From assembly GCA_026988075.1 (NCBI GenBank), contig JALSLZ010000176.1, positions 1 to 37,302 on the forward strand: DNA of 37,302 nt, written 5' to 3'. The first letter of the stretch is position 1. Every line of letters starts with the position of its first letter. The stretch is from Flavobacteriaceae bacterium (lineage in GTDB: Bacteria > Bacteroidota > Bacteroidia > Flavobacteriales > Flavobacteriaceae). Below, one piece after another: positions 26,377-37,027 of the stretch. Under the pieces are notes generated by a model. That model worked only from the letters and a program-made list of their open reading frames with translations, made no database searches and was not told where the DNA came from. A program made the translations under genes and the position numbers.

Positions 26377-27328
26377 TATATAGTTTTTTATAATCTTCTT
26401 TAACATACCAAGCTACTCGTATGTTTTCATAAGGAAAAACACCAACTTCTTTTAATGCTTCAATTTTTTCTACTTCAAATTTACTAATAGACGATTCTAC
26501 TTTAGAATAATCATTATCGTATGCATGCTTAAACAATCCGTTTAACAATGAGGTTCCGATACCTTTTGCTCTATGCTTTTTATCAACATAAACTTGATCG
26601 ACTATAAGCGATTTTCCGCTACATGTACAATACGCTTCGTAAAAAGACATAAACCCAAAAACCTCATTATCAATCAAGACTACCATAACATTGATTTTAG
26701 GCTTTGTTGAAAAAGCTGCACTCATCAACTTATAAACGTCTTGTTTTAAATCTGTCTTGGTTTCAATTGCTAAATTCTTTACACATTCAAATACATCTGG
26801 CAATTCGTATGATTTAACCAACCTAACCTCAAAGGCTTGCTTTTTATTAAAAATAGTTAGATGTTTTTTTAAATTTTCATTAGATATATTTAGTATCAAT
26901 ATATCTTTGTTTATAAAAACACCTGCTTTTTCTTCTACAGCAACCAGCTTTTCGTCTTTTAAACTTATAGCCCATTTAATTAAAAAGCTATTGTTAGCAA
27001 AAGCAACATCGATAACTTTTGAAAATAAAAAAACAGAAACACCTATATTTCGATATTCTTTCTTAACAAACACCTCTAAAATATTAATTGATGGTCCTGA
27101 GGTTATATTATACGAATGTGTATAACCACAATAACCCAAAATATTTTCTTGAAATTCTGCTATAAAAAAATGAACAATAGAATCATTGCCAAAACAATCA
27201 TTTATAAAGCTTTCTAAAGAATTTGTGAATTTACTATTTCGAATATTCACTTCTTCTTGATACAATGTAATCATTTCATAAATAATAGCTGCATCATTAA
27301 CATTTGCATTTCTAACGGTAAAACTCAT
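26369..27328 (-). CDS. Tandem (two-domain) GNAT family protein
   Basis: Two GNAT units: VFVKKEYRNIGVSVFLFSKVIDVAF and VDQVYVDKKHRAKGIGTSLLNGLFKHA. Confidence 0.88.
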   Translation of the reverse strand: MSFTVRNANVNDAAIIYEMITLYQEEVNIRNSKFTNSLESFINDCFGNDSIVHFFIAEFQENILGYCGYTHSYNITSGPSINILEVFVKKEYRNIGVSVFLFSKVIDVAFANNSFLIKWAISLKDEKLVAVEEKAGVFINKDILILNISNENLKKHLTIFNKKQAFEVRLVKSYELPDVFECVKNLAIETKTDLKQDVYKLMSAAFSTKPKINVMVVLIDNEVFGFMSFYEAYCTCSGKSLIVDQVYVDKKHRAKGIGTSLLNGLFKHAYDNDYSKVESSISKFEVEKIEALKEVGVFPYENIRVAWYVKEDYKKLYND

Positions 27329-27331
27329 AAA

Positions 27332-28285
27332 TTAACTATTAATAAAATTACACAAAGCTTGATATTCAATTCTCACTATTCTAACACCATCTTGTCGTTT
27401 TGCACCTAACTCATTACATAATTTTATATGGTTTTTATCAAAATCTGACACTAAAAATGATATTTTATTGTACTGATTTATTTTTGCATGATGTACTAAT
27501 TGCTTGTACAAAAGGCTTTCAAAATCACTACCTTTATATTCTTCTTTCACAAACGAATCGGCTATATTTAATGTTTTTTGATCCATAATAGAATATGCAT
27601 CACAAAATAATATATACCCAATTATTTTATCGTTAAACTCTAAAACAAAAGTTCCATACAATGGCGCTTCTGAAAAACCATCTGCAATAATATCGTTAAT
27701 TGTTAACGTTGTAAAAACACCTTTTTCTAAATTAGATTGAGCCATTAACAGCATGATATTATAAGCATCGTTTTGAACTCCTTCTCTAATAAAAATATCG
27801 TCTTTAAGAATTAAATCATCATCAACATCGCCGTAAATAACTTCTTTATTTATTGAAAAAGCACTTGTGGTTTCTAATATTTTTGCACCTGCTCTTTCGT
27901 AAAGTAATTTTAAACTGGGAAAACCTTCGTTATAAGCCCATTCTAATTGTTTAATTTTTTTATCATTTGCATATTCTAAATTTTTCGAAAACAAAGACAA
28001 ACCTATCCCTTTATTCTTATATGCTTTTGTAACAAATACCTCTTCTATAATCATTGACTTACCATAACGTGAATATGCTGTATGATAGATTGAAAAGCCT
28101 ATTATTTCTTCTCCTAATTCTGCTACAAAAAGATTAAAATATTCTTTATTTGAAAAACCATCTCGAATTAAATCGTAAATAGTAATTTCTGACTCTATTT
28201 TATATTCAATAACTGATAACTCTTGAATTAATTCTAAAACCTGTGCTAAATCGTTAAGTTCCCCTTTTCTTATAATAAAACTCAT
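27332..28285 (-). CDS. Tandem (two-domain) GNAT family protein
   Basis: Two GNAT units: [27 protein letters not shown] and [27 protein letters not shown]; start reassigned to MSFIIRKG. Confidence 0.88.
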   Translation of the reverse strand: MSFIIRKGELNDLAQVLELIQELSVIEYKIESEITIYDLIRDGFSNKEYFNLFVAELGEEIIGFSIYHTAYSRYGKSMIIEEVFVTKAYKNKGIGLSLFSKNLEYANDKKIKQLEWAYNEGFPSLKLLYERAGAKILETTSAFSINKEVIYGDVDDDLILKDDIFIREGVQNDAYNIMLLMAQSNLEKGVFTTLTINDIIADGFSEAPLYGTFVLEFNDKIIGYILFCDAYSIMDQKTLNIADSFVKEEYKGSDFESLLYKQLVHHAKINQYNKISFLVSDFDKNHIKLCNELGAKRQDGVRIVRIEYQALCNFINS

Positions 28286-28343
28286 TCTTTTATTTTTGAC
28301 ATCCCACAAATTTAACGATATTTGTAAAATAAATTATCATTTT

Positions 28344-29366
28344 ATGAAAAAATATAGCACACTAGGAGAATTTATCATCAATAATCAAAAACATTTTAAA
28401 GGCTCGTCTGGTGAATTATCAAGATTATTAAATGCTATTAGACTTGCTGCCAAAGTAGTAAACCACCAAGTAAACAGAGCTGGTTTAGTTGATATTTTAG
28501 GTAATGCTGGCGAGGTAAATATACAAGGAGAAGAACAACAAAAATTAGATGTTTATGCCAATGAAATATTTATGCATACATTAATTAATAGAGAAATTGT
28601 TTGTGGAATTGCAAGTGAAGAGGAAGATGATTTTGTGGCTATAAAAGGCAATAATGGTAAAAATGACAACAAATATATTTTATTAATGGATCCTTTAGAT
28701 GGTTCTTCAAATGTTGATGTTAATGTATCTGTTGGAACAATATTTTCAGTTTACGAACGAATTACGCCTGAAGGACAACCTGTTACAAAAGATGATTTTT
28801 TACAGAAAGGCAACAAACAAGTTGCTGCTGGCTATGTTGTTTACGGCACCTCTACAATGATAGTTTACACCACTGGTAATGGCGTAAATGGTTTTACATT
28901 AAACCCTGCAATTGGCACTTTTTATCTTTCGCACCCAAATATGAATTTTCCTAAAAAAGGAAATATTTATTCTATTAATGAAGCTAATTACATTCATTTT
29001 CCGCAAGGCGTTAAAGACTACCTTAAATACATTCAAAAACAAGTTGAAAAAGGACACAAATACACTTCGCGCTATATTGGTTCTTTGGTGTCTGACTATC
29101 ATAGAAATATGATAAAAGGTGGCATTTATATTTATCCACAAAGCACCAATAACCCTAAAGGAAAATTGCGCTTATTATACGAGTGCAATCCGATGGCATT
29201 TTTAGCGGAACAATCAAATGGAATGGCAACCGATGGTTACCAACGAATTATGGACATTAAACCAACTGAATTACACCAACGTGTGCCATTTTTTTGCGGA
29301 AGTAAAAACATGATGACTAAAGCCGCTGAATTTATGAGCAATTATGCTGGTGACGCAATGTATTAA
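28344..29366 (+). CDS. fbp: Class 1 fructose-1,6-bisphosphatase
   Basis: [58 protein letters not shown]. Confidence 0.96.
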   Translation: MKKYSTLGEFIINNQKHFKGSSGELSRLLNAIRLAAKVVNHQVNRAGLVDILGNAGEVNIQGEEQQKLDVYANEIFMHTLINREIVCGIASEEEDDFVAIKGNNGKNDNKYILLMDPLDGSSNVDVNVSVGTIFSVYERITPEGQPVTKDDFLQKGNKQVAAGYVVYGTSTMIVYTTGNGVNGFTLNPAIGTFYLSHPNMNFPKKGNIYSINEANYIHFPQGVKDYLKYIQKQVEKGHKYTSRYIGSLVSDYHRNMIKGGIYIYPQSTNNPKGKLRLLYECNPMAFLAEQSNGMATDGYQRIMDIKPTELHQRVPFFCGSKNMMTKAAEFMSNYAGDAMY

Positions 29367-29395
29367 CCCGAATATTTTACAACTTACTCAATCAA

Positions 29396-29430
29396 AAAAA
29401 ACCTTTTCATTTAAAATGAAAAGGTTTTTT
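29396..29430 (+). terminator. Intrinsic terminator of fbp
   Basis: AAAAAACCTTTTCATTT / AAATGAAAAGGTTTTTT perfect stem. Confidence 0.88.
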
Positions 29431-29588
29431 GCACTCTATGAAAAAGAAAAGTAATAATTATTTAATAATATGTATAATTCCCCAAAAATACATATCTAAT
29501 TATTACATCTCAAAGATACTACAAATTAAAGATGTACAGCTCGTTAATATTTTTTCGTGTCTTTTAAATATATATCCGTTAAAAAAAA

Positions 29589-30305
29589 TCACTTTTTATC
29601 TAAAAATTTATTTATTATCGATACTTTTCGTGCAGAAACAGGAACAGTTATATGGTCATTTAAATAAATAAGACGCGTTTTACTATCGAATTTATTGATA
29701 AATTTTGTATTAACAAAATAAGATTGATGTGCTCTAATAAATTGGCATTCGGTTAATTTTTTTTCAAATTCTTTTAATGGTTTTGAAGCAACGTGCTTTT
29801 TACCGTTCAACATAAAAAAAGTGGTATAACCTTTACTTGACTTGCAGTATAGTAAATTTTTCACTTCAATTATTTGAGTTTCGTTTATAAAATTAAGTGT
29901 TATTGTTTGGTTTTGTAAGGTTATTTGGCTTTGAAGTTTAGCTTCATTTTGCAACAAAAAAACTTTATCAATTGCCGCTTCTAACTCATCAATATCAATT
30001 GGTTTTAATATATAATCAACTGCTCCTGCTTTAAGTGCTCTAATTGCATAATTATCATACGAAGTAATAAATATTGTATAAAAATTTAAGTGTTTTGTTT
30101 TTTCTAAAAACTCAAAAGAGTTGCCGTCTAAAAGTTTTATATCTAACAATACTAAATTTGGCTGTAATATTTCAACCATTTTTACAGCCCTATTTATCGT
30201 AGTAAATTCACCTACAACTTCTGTATTTTTATTAAAACTATCTAAAAACGAAACAATTCCTTTTCTAATATAAAACTCATCTTCAACAATTACTATTTTA
30301 AGCAT
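29589..30305 (-). CDS. LytTR-family response regulator
   Basis: Receiver NLVLLDIKLLDGNSFEFL; LytTR region CKSSKGYTTFFMLNGKKHVASKPLKEFEKKL...FIRAHQSYFVN. Confidence 0.93.
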   Translation of the reverse strand: MLKIVIVEDEFYIRKGIVSFLDSFNKNTEVVGEFTTINRAVKMVEILQPNLVLLDIKLLDGNSFEFLEKTKHLNFYTIFITSYDNYAIRALKAGAVDYILKPIDIDELEAAIDKVFLLQNEAKLQSQITLQNQTITLNFINETQIIEVKNLLYCKSSKGYTTFFMLNGKKHVASKPLKEFEKKLTECQFIRAHQSYFVNTKFINKFDSKTRLIYLNDHITVPVSARKVSIINKFLDKK

Positions 30306-32235
30306 TTTTAATAATTTTATATGGCAAAATCAACACTACTTCAACTCCTTTTTCTCCAATTTCCTTTCTATCTTTAACGACCATACTTGCCTGTTGTTTA
30401 AATTCAGCAGCATACAATTCTAAACGCTCTTTTATTATTGTAGATGAAATGGAAGTTTTATCTTTTGTTTTTAATGTATCTTCTCTATAACCTTCACCGT
30501 TATCTGTAATTACACATTGCAGTTTAGAGTCTATCATTTTAAAATTAATTGACAGTATATAATTTTTATTCAATGCTATAAAAGCATGCTCAAAAGAGTT
30601 TTCTACTATGGGTTGTAAAATCATTGGCGGAATATAAATTTCTTCAACAATTACCTCATTATCAATCGTTACATTATACACACATTGCAAATCTTTATTA
30701 CTCATATTTCGCAATAAGATGTAATTTTCAATAAAAACCAGCTCGGTTTCTAAATTAATGGTTTCTTCTCTTGATTTTTCTAACACAACACGTAATAGTC
30801 TTGAAAATTTAGAAATATAACTTTGTGCTTTGTTAAATTCTTTTTGTAAAACAATACCTTGTAAAACGGACAGTGAATTAAAAATAAAATGAGGCTTCAT
30901 TTGTGAGTAAAGTAATCGTTGTTCTAAATTAATTTTTTGATTTTTAACAGACAGCCTTTTTAACCTTGACCTATAAGCAACTGTACTTAATGTTATTATC
31001 ACTGATAATGCAAGCAAAAAACCATATAATACATTTTTATATGTAGTGTTTAATTGATCATTCACTTTTTTTATTTTTTTATTTAATTCTAATTCTTTTT
31101 CTACACTTAATAGTTCTTCAGATTTAAATTTATATTTTAATTTTAAATCTTCTAACTTATTAATTGATTCAATATTAATAATTGAATCGTAGTACTTTTT
31201 ATAATCCATATGGTATTCTAATGCTTTTTTGTATTCTTTTTTTTCAGAATAAATATTTGCCAATACTCTTGCAACATCTTTCTGTTGATTTAATAAAGAA
31301 TACTTATTTACTATTACTTCACTTTTTTTTATGAATTTATAGGCTAAACTATATTTTTCTTGTTTAAAATACAATTCACTAACAGCTATATATAATGTAC
31401 TCAAACTTGTCGGGTTTTTAAGCCGTTTATTTATTTTTATTGCTTCCGAGTAATAATAGTATGCTTTTTTATATTTCTTTATTTTACATTGAAGAATACC
31501 CATAAAATAATACGATTCTGATAGTAAAGCATCATCATTATTTTTTATTGATAACGCTATAGACTCTTTGTATAATGCATTTGCTTTTTTATACTTTTTT
31601 TCTTCAATATAAATACCACCCATATTGTTTAATGTAACTAACATATACTTATAATTTTCATTTTTTCTATGAATTTCTAATGCTAAATTATAGTATTTTA
31701 ACGCTTCTTTTAATTCATTTTTATTGTCTAATATAATGCCTACGTTATTATAGGCATTTGCCATAATAATTTTATCATTAATTGTTTTATTAGCCTCTAT
31801 TGCTTTATAAAAATATTCTAATGCTTTATCGTAATTACTTCCATAAAAAAGAATAACTCCTTTATTGTTTATACATTTTGCAACACCTAACTTATTGTCT
31901 GTTTTTTTAAAATATGATAAGGACGTGTCGTTCTTCTCATCTGCTTTATCTAATTTAAATTCTATTGTATATACTTTTGATAATACGTAACTAGCTTCTG
32001 CTTTTCCATTTAAGTAAGTTAGACTATCTGATATAATTAGCGCTTCATTAGCAAAATTAATTGCTAATTCTTTATCGTTCTGAAAAAGATTTGACGCTAT
32101 TTTATTTAACAAGTCTACACGTACAGTATCTCTTTGTAAATTATTTTTCAATAATACATTTAAGCTGTCCAATTTTTTATTTTGTGCGAAAATTGAAACA
32201 AAACTTATTAAAACTAATAAATTAAATATTTTCAT
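30298..32235 (-). CDS. TPR-containing LytS-type sensor histidine kinase
   Basis: Signal peptide, TPR array, TM, LYSQMKPHFIFNSLSVLQG, IPPMILQPIVENSFEHA; overlaps the response regulator by 8 nt. Confidence 0.92.
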   Translation of the reverse strand: MKIFNLLVLISFVSIFAQNKKLDSLNVLLKNNLQRDTVRVDLLNKIASNLFQNDKELAINFANEALIISDSLTYLNGKAEASYVLSKVYTIEFKLDKADEKNDTSLSYFKKTDNKLGVAKCINNKGVILFYGSNYDKALEYFYKAIEANKTINDKIIMANAYNNVGIILDNKNELKEALKYYNLALEIHRKNENYKYMLVTLNNMGGIYIEEKKYKKANALYKESIALSIKNNDDALLSESYYFMGILQCKIKKYKKAYYYYSEAIKINKRLKNPTSLSTLYIAVSELYFKQEKYSLAYKFIKKSEVIVNKYSLLNQQKDVARVLANIYSEKKEYKKALEYHMDYKKYYDSIINIESINKLEDLKLKYKFKSEELLSVEKELELNKKIKKVNDQLNTTYKNVLYGFLLALSVIITLSTVAYRSRLKRLSVKNQKINLEQRLLYSQMKPHFIFNSLSVLQGIVLQKEFNKAQSYISKFSRLLRVVLEKSREETINLETELVFIENYILLRNMSNKDLQCVYNVTIDNEVIVEEIYIPPMILQPIVENSFEHAFIALNKNYILSINFKMIDSKLQCVITDNGEGYREDTLKTKDKTSISSTIIKERLELYAAEFKQQASMVVKDRKEIGEKGVEVVLILPYKIIKNA

Positions 32236-32274
32236 ATGGCAAAATACTGTTATTATATTAAATATCGCATCAAA

Positions 32275-32787
32275 CTACAAATACCTTTCTTTAAGAATTT
32301 CTAAATGATGTAATGAATGACCACTAATAATAAACCCAACTGCTCTTACCGATAAATTTAAACTACTTGCCGTGCCAACTCTAAGTAACAACTCTGCATT
32401 AAAATTGGTAAACATTACAATAATTGATTTTCTAACTAAGTCATATTCTTTTAAAAGATCTTTATACGGAATTTCATTAGCGTTTGAATTTGCTACAAAT
32501 TCATTTTCATTAAATGGCAATAAGTTAGCTGTATCGTTACGAGAAATTCGCAAAGCTCTATACGCCATAATACGCTCTGTATCTATTATATGACTTAGAA
32601 GTTCTTTAACAGTCCATTTTCCTTTTTCATAAGCATATAATTGCTTTTCATCTGAAATATTAGAAAAAGCTTTATAAACCTGATTAAAACTATGCTCCAA
32701 CGTTTTAACAATTCCCATTTCTACTTTTAAAGCTTTTGATATGTATGTTTTAAAAAAAGGTGAATATTCGTTATTTTGTAATTTCAT
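32275..32787 (-). CDS. DinB family protein
   Basis: KWTVKELLSHIIDTERIMAYRALRISRND; AVGFIISGHSLHHLEILKERY. Confidence 0.87.
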   Translation of the reverse strand: MKLQNNEYSPFFKTYISKALKVEMGIVKTLEHSFNQVYKAFSNISDEKQLYAYEKGKWTVKELLSHIIDTERIMAYRALRISRNDTANLLPFNENEFVANSNANEIPYKDLLKEYDLVRKSIIVMFTNFNAELLLRVGTASSLNLSVRAVGFIISGHSLHHLEILKERYL

Positions 32788-32789
32788 AT

Positions 32790-33344
32790 TTAAAATATTT
32801 TAGGATTGTAATTTTCAGGATATTTTGCACTAATATCTTTATAAAAATCTTGAATTTTAATCATATCATGTTCAAAATTATCGGTCAAATCTAACAATTT
32901 ACCAACGCCTGCAATTCTATTTTTATAATCTAAAAAACCTAAAGCAACTGGTACTTTTGCTTTTTGGGCAATGACGTAAAAACCTTTTCGCCATCTTTTA
33001 ACATTTTTTCTTGTTCCTTCTGCTGGCACCAATAAGATAAAACGTTCTTTTTCTAAAAACGTTTTTACCGAAATATCGACAAGTTTGTTGTTTTTACCTC
33101 GCGTTACACCAATACCTCCAAATTTCTTTATAAAATAACCTTGAATACCTTTTGTCCAATCGTCTTTAATAAAAAACTTAGCATTTACACCTTCTTTCCA
33201 ATAAAATGCCATTGCAAAAAGCAAATCCCAATTTGAAGTGTGTGGCGCTGCTATCATTACACATTTATCAACAATACATTCTTTTTTATAATCAGTTTTC
33301 CATCCAAAAATAAATAATATGAATTTACCTACTACTTTTTTCAT
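32790..33344 (-). CDS. 1-acyl-sn-glycerol-3-phosphate acyltransferase-like protein
   Basis: HX4D motif APHTSNWD and VPAEGTRKNVKRWRKGFYVIA. Confidence 0.88.
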   Translation of the reverse strand: MKKVVGKFILFIFGWKTDYKKECIVDKCVMIAAPHTSNWDLLFAMAFYWKEGVNAKFFIKDDWTKGIQGYFIKKFGGIGVTRGKNNKLVDISVKTFLEKERFILLVPAEGTRKNVKRWRKGFYVIAQKAKVPVALGFLDYKNRIAGVGKLLDLTDNFEHDMIKIQDFYKDISAKYPENYNPKIF

Positions 33345-33388
33345 TCTTAATTGATATTTATAGCCGTTTTTATTGTAATAATTACAGC

Positions 33389-34411
33389 TTATTGTTTTTG
33401 AAAATATTTTAAAATATTCTTTATAATTTTTGGACCTTCATAAATAAAACCTGTAAAAACCTGCACTAAATCAGCGCCATTTACTAATTTGTCTTGCGCA
33501 TCTTTACCGTTAAATATACCGCCTACTCCAATTATTACAAACGCTTTATTTGATTTTTCAGATAAAAAACGAACCACTTCGGTTGCTCTATCAGCAACTG
33601 GTTTACCACTTAAACCGCCAATTTCTTTGATGTTTTTAAGTGATTTTAAACCTTTTCTATCAATCGTAGTATTACTAGCTATAACGCCATCAATTTTAGT
33701 TTCTTTAACAATATCAATAATATCGAGTAATTGTTCGTTCGTTAAATCTGGTGCTATTTTTAATAATATTGGTTTTGGTTTTTCTTTTTTTAAATTTATT
33801 ACTTGCAGTGTATTTAACAATTTAGACAATGGTTTTTTATCTTGCAAAGCTCTTAAATTTGGTGTGTTTGGAGAACTGACATTTACTACAAAATAGTCTA
33901 CAAAATCAAATAATTTATTAAAGCATATTACATAATCATCTACTGCATTTTTATTTGGTGTTGTTTTATTTTTACCAATATTTCCACCAATAATAATAGT
34001 TGATTTTACTTTTTTTAATCGCTCAACAACTGCATCTGCACCATCGTTATTAAAACCCATTCTGTTAATAATGGCTTGATCTTTTTTTAATCGAAATAAT
34101 CTTTTTTTAGGATTGCCAATTTGCGGCTTAGGCGTTACTGTGCCTATTTCTATAAAACCAAAACCAAAAGCAGCTAATTCATCAATTAAAACTGCATTTT
34201 TATCAAAACCAGCCGCAAGACCAACAGGGTTTTTAAAATTAAGTCCTAATATGTTTTTATTTAACTCACTTTTTTTAACAGCGTAGCAATTCGTAACTAT
34301 TTTCTTAACAAAGGGAATTCTAAACACTCCTTTTAATAATGAAAACGTAAAGTGATGTACCTTTTCTGGGTCAAAATTAAATAATATTGGTCTAATTATT
34401 TTTTTGTACAT
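33389..34411 (-). CDS. pyrD: Quinone-dependent dihydroorotate dehydrogenase
   Basis: [68 protein letters not shown]. Confidence 0.95.
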   Translation of the reverse strand: MYKKIIRPILFNFDPEKVHHFTFSLLKGVFRIPFVKKIVTNCYAVKKSELNKNILGLNFKNPVGLAAGFDKNAVLIDELAAFGFGFIEIGTVTPKPQIGNPKKRLFRLKKDQAIINRMGFNNDGADAVVERLKKVKSTIIIGGNIGKNKTTPNKNAVDDYVICFNKLFDFVDYFVVNVSSPNTPNLRALQDKKPLSKLLNTLQVINLKKEKPKPILLKIAPDLTNEQLLDIIDIVKETKIDGVIASNTTIDRKGLKSLKNIKEIGGLSGKPVADRATEVVRFLSEKSNKAFVIIGVGGIFNGKDAQDKLVNGADLVQVFTGFIYEGPKIIKNILKYFQKQ

Positions 34412-34415
34412 AACT

Positions 34416-34483
34416 TTTTGGTCGTTAATCTTTGGTCGTTGGTCTTGGTTCGTGTTTCTTGGCTAAAATAAAACGACCAAAAA
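34416..34483. repeat. Heptanucleotide repeat array (34417-34451) within a 12-bp inverted repeat
   Basis: TTTGGTC GTTAATC TTTGGTC GTTGGTC TTGGTTC; arms TTTTTGGTCGTT (34415-34426) and AACGACCAAAAA (34472-34483). Confidence 0.7.
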
Positions 34484-36910
34484 CTATCGTAATTCTGCTT
34501 TTAGTTGTTTTTCAAAATTGGCTTGTAATTTTTTCATTATTCCATCAATCTGTTTTTCTTCTAAGGTCTTATTTTTATCTTGTAATAAAAAGCTAACAGC
34601 GTATGATTTTTTTCCTTTTGGAAGTTTATCACCTTGATAAACATCAAACAAATCAACGTCTAACAATAATTTTTGCTCTGTTTGTTTTGCTATATTATAG
34701 ATTTCTTTAAACTGCACTTTATTATCTATTAACAAAGCTAAATCGCGTTTAACAATAGGGAATTTAGGCAAACTATTTACTTTAAAATTGCCTTTTTTCA
34801 TTACCAAAAGTAAATTTTCCCAATTAAAATCAGCAAATAATACAGGTTCTTTAATTCCAAAATTCTTTAATATTTTAGCATTAACAACACCAAATTCTAC
34901 TAATTTAATTTTTCCTTTTTGAAGATTAATCCCTTCCGAAAAAATATCATTTTTAACAGGTGTTGTTTTTAAATTTTCTAAACCCAAACGTTCTAAAATA
35001 GTTGCAACAATACCTTTAAAATAGAAGAAATCGGATTTTTGTTTTGCATTACTCCAATTATCTTTATATCGATTACCCGTTACAAATAAGGTAAGGTGTT
35101 TATTTTCTTCGTACTTATCGTTGTATTTATGGTAAGTTTTACCAAATTCAAAAAACTTAATGTTTTTATTTTTTCTATTAATATTAAAAATAACTGCTTC
35201 TAAACCACTAAACAACATAGATTGACGCATAACAGATAAATCATTACTTAGCGGATTTAATATCTCTACATTAAATTCAGCTTTTAAATCATCTGACAAT
35301 GCTACATATTGAGGCTTTGTTAATGAATTAGCCATGGTTTCAGAAAAACCTTGTGCTGTTAATTGGTTAGCAATAATATTTTCAATAGTATTAGAATCGT
35401 ACTTATCAAAATAAGGAATAGAAGTATTTACTTTATCAGAAATTTTCACATTATTATACCCATAAACTCTCAAAATTTCTTCGGCAATATCTGCTTCACG
35501 TTGCACATCTACTCGGTATGCTGGCACTGTTAACCCTAAACCAGAAGCAGTAATGCTATTAATTTTAATATCTAACGAAGCTAAAATATTTTTGATGGTG
35601 TTTTCTGGTATTTTATCACCAATTAATCTATAAATATTGGCATATGAAATCAACACTTCAAAATCTTCCATTTTTTTAGGGTACACTTCTACAATATCTG
35701 AAGATATTTTTCCACCAGCAACTTGTTTAATTAACAAAGTGGCTCTTTTCAAAGCATATTTTACCATATGTGGATCGATTCCTCTTTCAAAACGAAAAGA
35801 TGCATCTGTATTTAATTGATGACGCTTTGCCGTTTTTCTAACAGAAACCGGATTAAAATAAGCCGATTCTAAAAACACACTTGATGTATTATTAGAAACA
35901 CCTGATTTTTCTCCTCCAAAAACACCAGCAATACATAAAGGATTGTTTTCAGCATCACAAATCATTAAATCATCTTGATACAATTCACGTTCAACGCCAT
36001 CTAATGTAATAAACTTAGTACCTGCTTCTAAAGTGGTAACATTAATTTTATTGCCTTTAATTTTAGAAACATCAAAAGCGTGTAAAGGCTGCCCTATATC
36101 GTGCATTACGTAATTAGTAACATCAACAATATTATTTATTGGTGTTAAACCAATTGCTTTTAACCTTGTTTTAAGCCATTTTGGAGATTCTTTTACCTCA
36201 ACGTCATTAATAGTAACACCAACATATCTTGGTGCAAGTTCTGAATTCACCTTATCAACATCAACTTTTAGCGTTCTTTCATCTACATGAAAATCACTTA
36301 CTAATTTCGGCATCAATTCTGCTTTAATTCCATTTTGCATTAAGCCTGCACGTAAATCTCGAGCAACGCCATAATGACTCATTGCATCTGCTCTATTTGG
36401 CGTTAAACCAATTTCAAAAACATGGTCTATTTCAATATTAAAAACTTTAGCCGCTTTAGTTCCTGGCAAAAGTGACTCTTCTAATACCATAATACCGCTT
36501 TTATCGTTACCAAGTCCCAATTCATCTTCACCACAAATCATACCGCTACTATCTTCGCCTCTTAATTTGCTTTTTTTTATTTTAAATGAACCTTTATCAT
36601 CATACAAAACAGCTCCGATTGTAGCAACAGGTACTTTTAAACCAGCGGCAACATTATTTGCACCACAAACTATTTGCACAGGTTTATCTGTACCAATATC
36701 AACTGTAGTCACTTTTAATTTATCCGCATTTGGATGTTGCTCACAAGTAAGTACTTTACCAACAACAATACCTTCTAAAGCGCCTTTAATAGATTCTATT
36801 CGCTCTACACCTTCAACCTCTAAACCTAAATCGGTTAACAATTCACTTATGTAATTAACTTCTAAATCAATTTCTAAAAATTGCTTTAGCCAATTATATG
36901 ATATTTTCAT
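34484..36910 (-). CDS. pheT: Phenylalanine--tRNA ligase beta subunit
   Basis: MKISYNWLKQFLEI; GLTPNRADAMSHYGVARDL; FFEFGKTYHKY; C-terminal anticodon-binding-like domain. Confidence 0.97.
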   Translation of the reverse strand: MKISYNWLKQFLEIDLEVNYISELLTDLGLEVEGVERIESIKGALEGIVVGKVLTCEQHPNADKLKVTTVDIGTDKPVQIVCGANNVAAGLKVPVATIGAVLYDDKGSFKIKKSKLRGEDSSGMICGEDELGLGNDKSGIMVLEESLLPGTKAAKVFNIEIDHVFEIGLTPNRADAMSHYGVARDLRAGLMQNGIKAELMPKLVSDFHVDERTLKVDVDKVNSELAPRYVGVTINDVEVKESPKWLKTRLKAIGLTPINNIVDVTNYVMHDIGQPLHAFDVSKIKGNKINVTTLEAGTKFITLDGVERELYQDDLMICDAENNPLCIAGVFGGEKSGVSNNTSSVFLESAYFNPVSVRKTAKRHQLNTDASFRFERGIDPHMVKYALKRATLLIKQVAGGKISSDIVEVYPKKMEDFEVLISYANIYRLIGDKIPENTIKNILASLDIKINSITASGLGLTVPAYRVDVQREADIAEEILRVYGYNNVKISDKVNTSIPYFDKYDSNTIENIIANQLTAQGFSETMANSLTKPQYVALSDDLKAEFNVEILNPLSNDLSVMRQSMLFSGLEAVIFNINRKNKNIKFFEFGKTYHKYNDKYEENKHLTLFVTGNRYKDNWSNAKQKSDFFYFKGIVATILERLGLENLKTTPVKNDIFSEGINLQKGKIKLVEFGVVNAKILKNFGIKEPVLFADFNWENLLLVMKKGNFKVNSLPKFPIVKRDLALLIDNKVQFKEIYNIAKQTEQKLLLDVDLFDVYQGDKLPKGKKSYAVSFLLQDKNKTLEEKQIDGIMKKLQANFEKQLKAELR

Positions 36911-37027
36911 TTTATTATTTTAACAAATCAAATGCAAAGATAAGCAATACTTATTAAAAAATAGTCGCTAATTTATTATCATATTAATATAAAAATTTAG
37001 TAAATTGCGAATATTAAATTATAACTA

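Noticed and set aside
29429-29671. 80-aa plus-strand ORF between fbp and the response regulator
   Set aside because: Begins right at the fbp terminator, runs into the opposite-strand regulator gene, A/T-driven composition.
29589-32235. Two-component pair as a novel signalling system
   Set aside because: TPR-LytS-type kinase followed by LytTR regulator is a very common Bacteroidota arrangement.
34417-34451. Heptamer array considered as a CRISPR-like array
   Set aside because: Units are 7 nt and directly adjacent with no spacers.
36567-36854. Plus-strand ORF in pheT and similar antisense ORFs (1751-2071, 13041-13400, 26757-27125, 33489-33896)
   Set aside because: Antisense to well-supported genes, no motifs or start signals.
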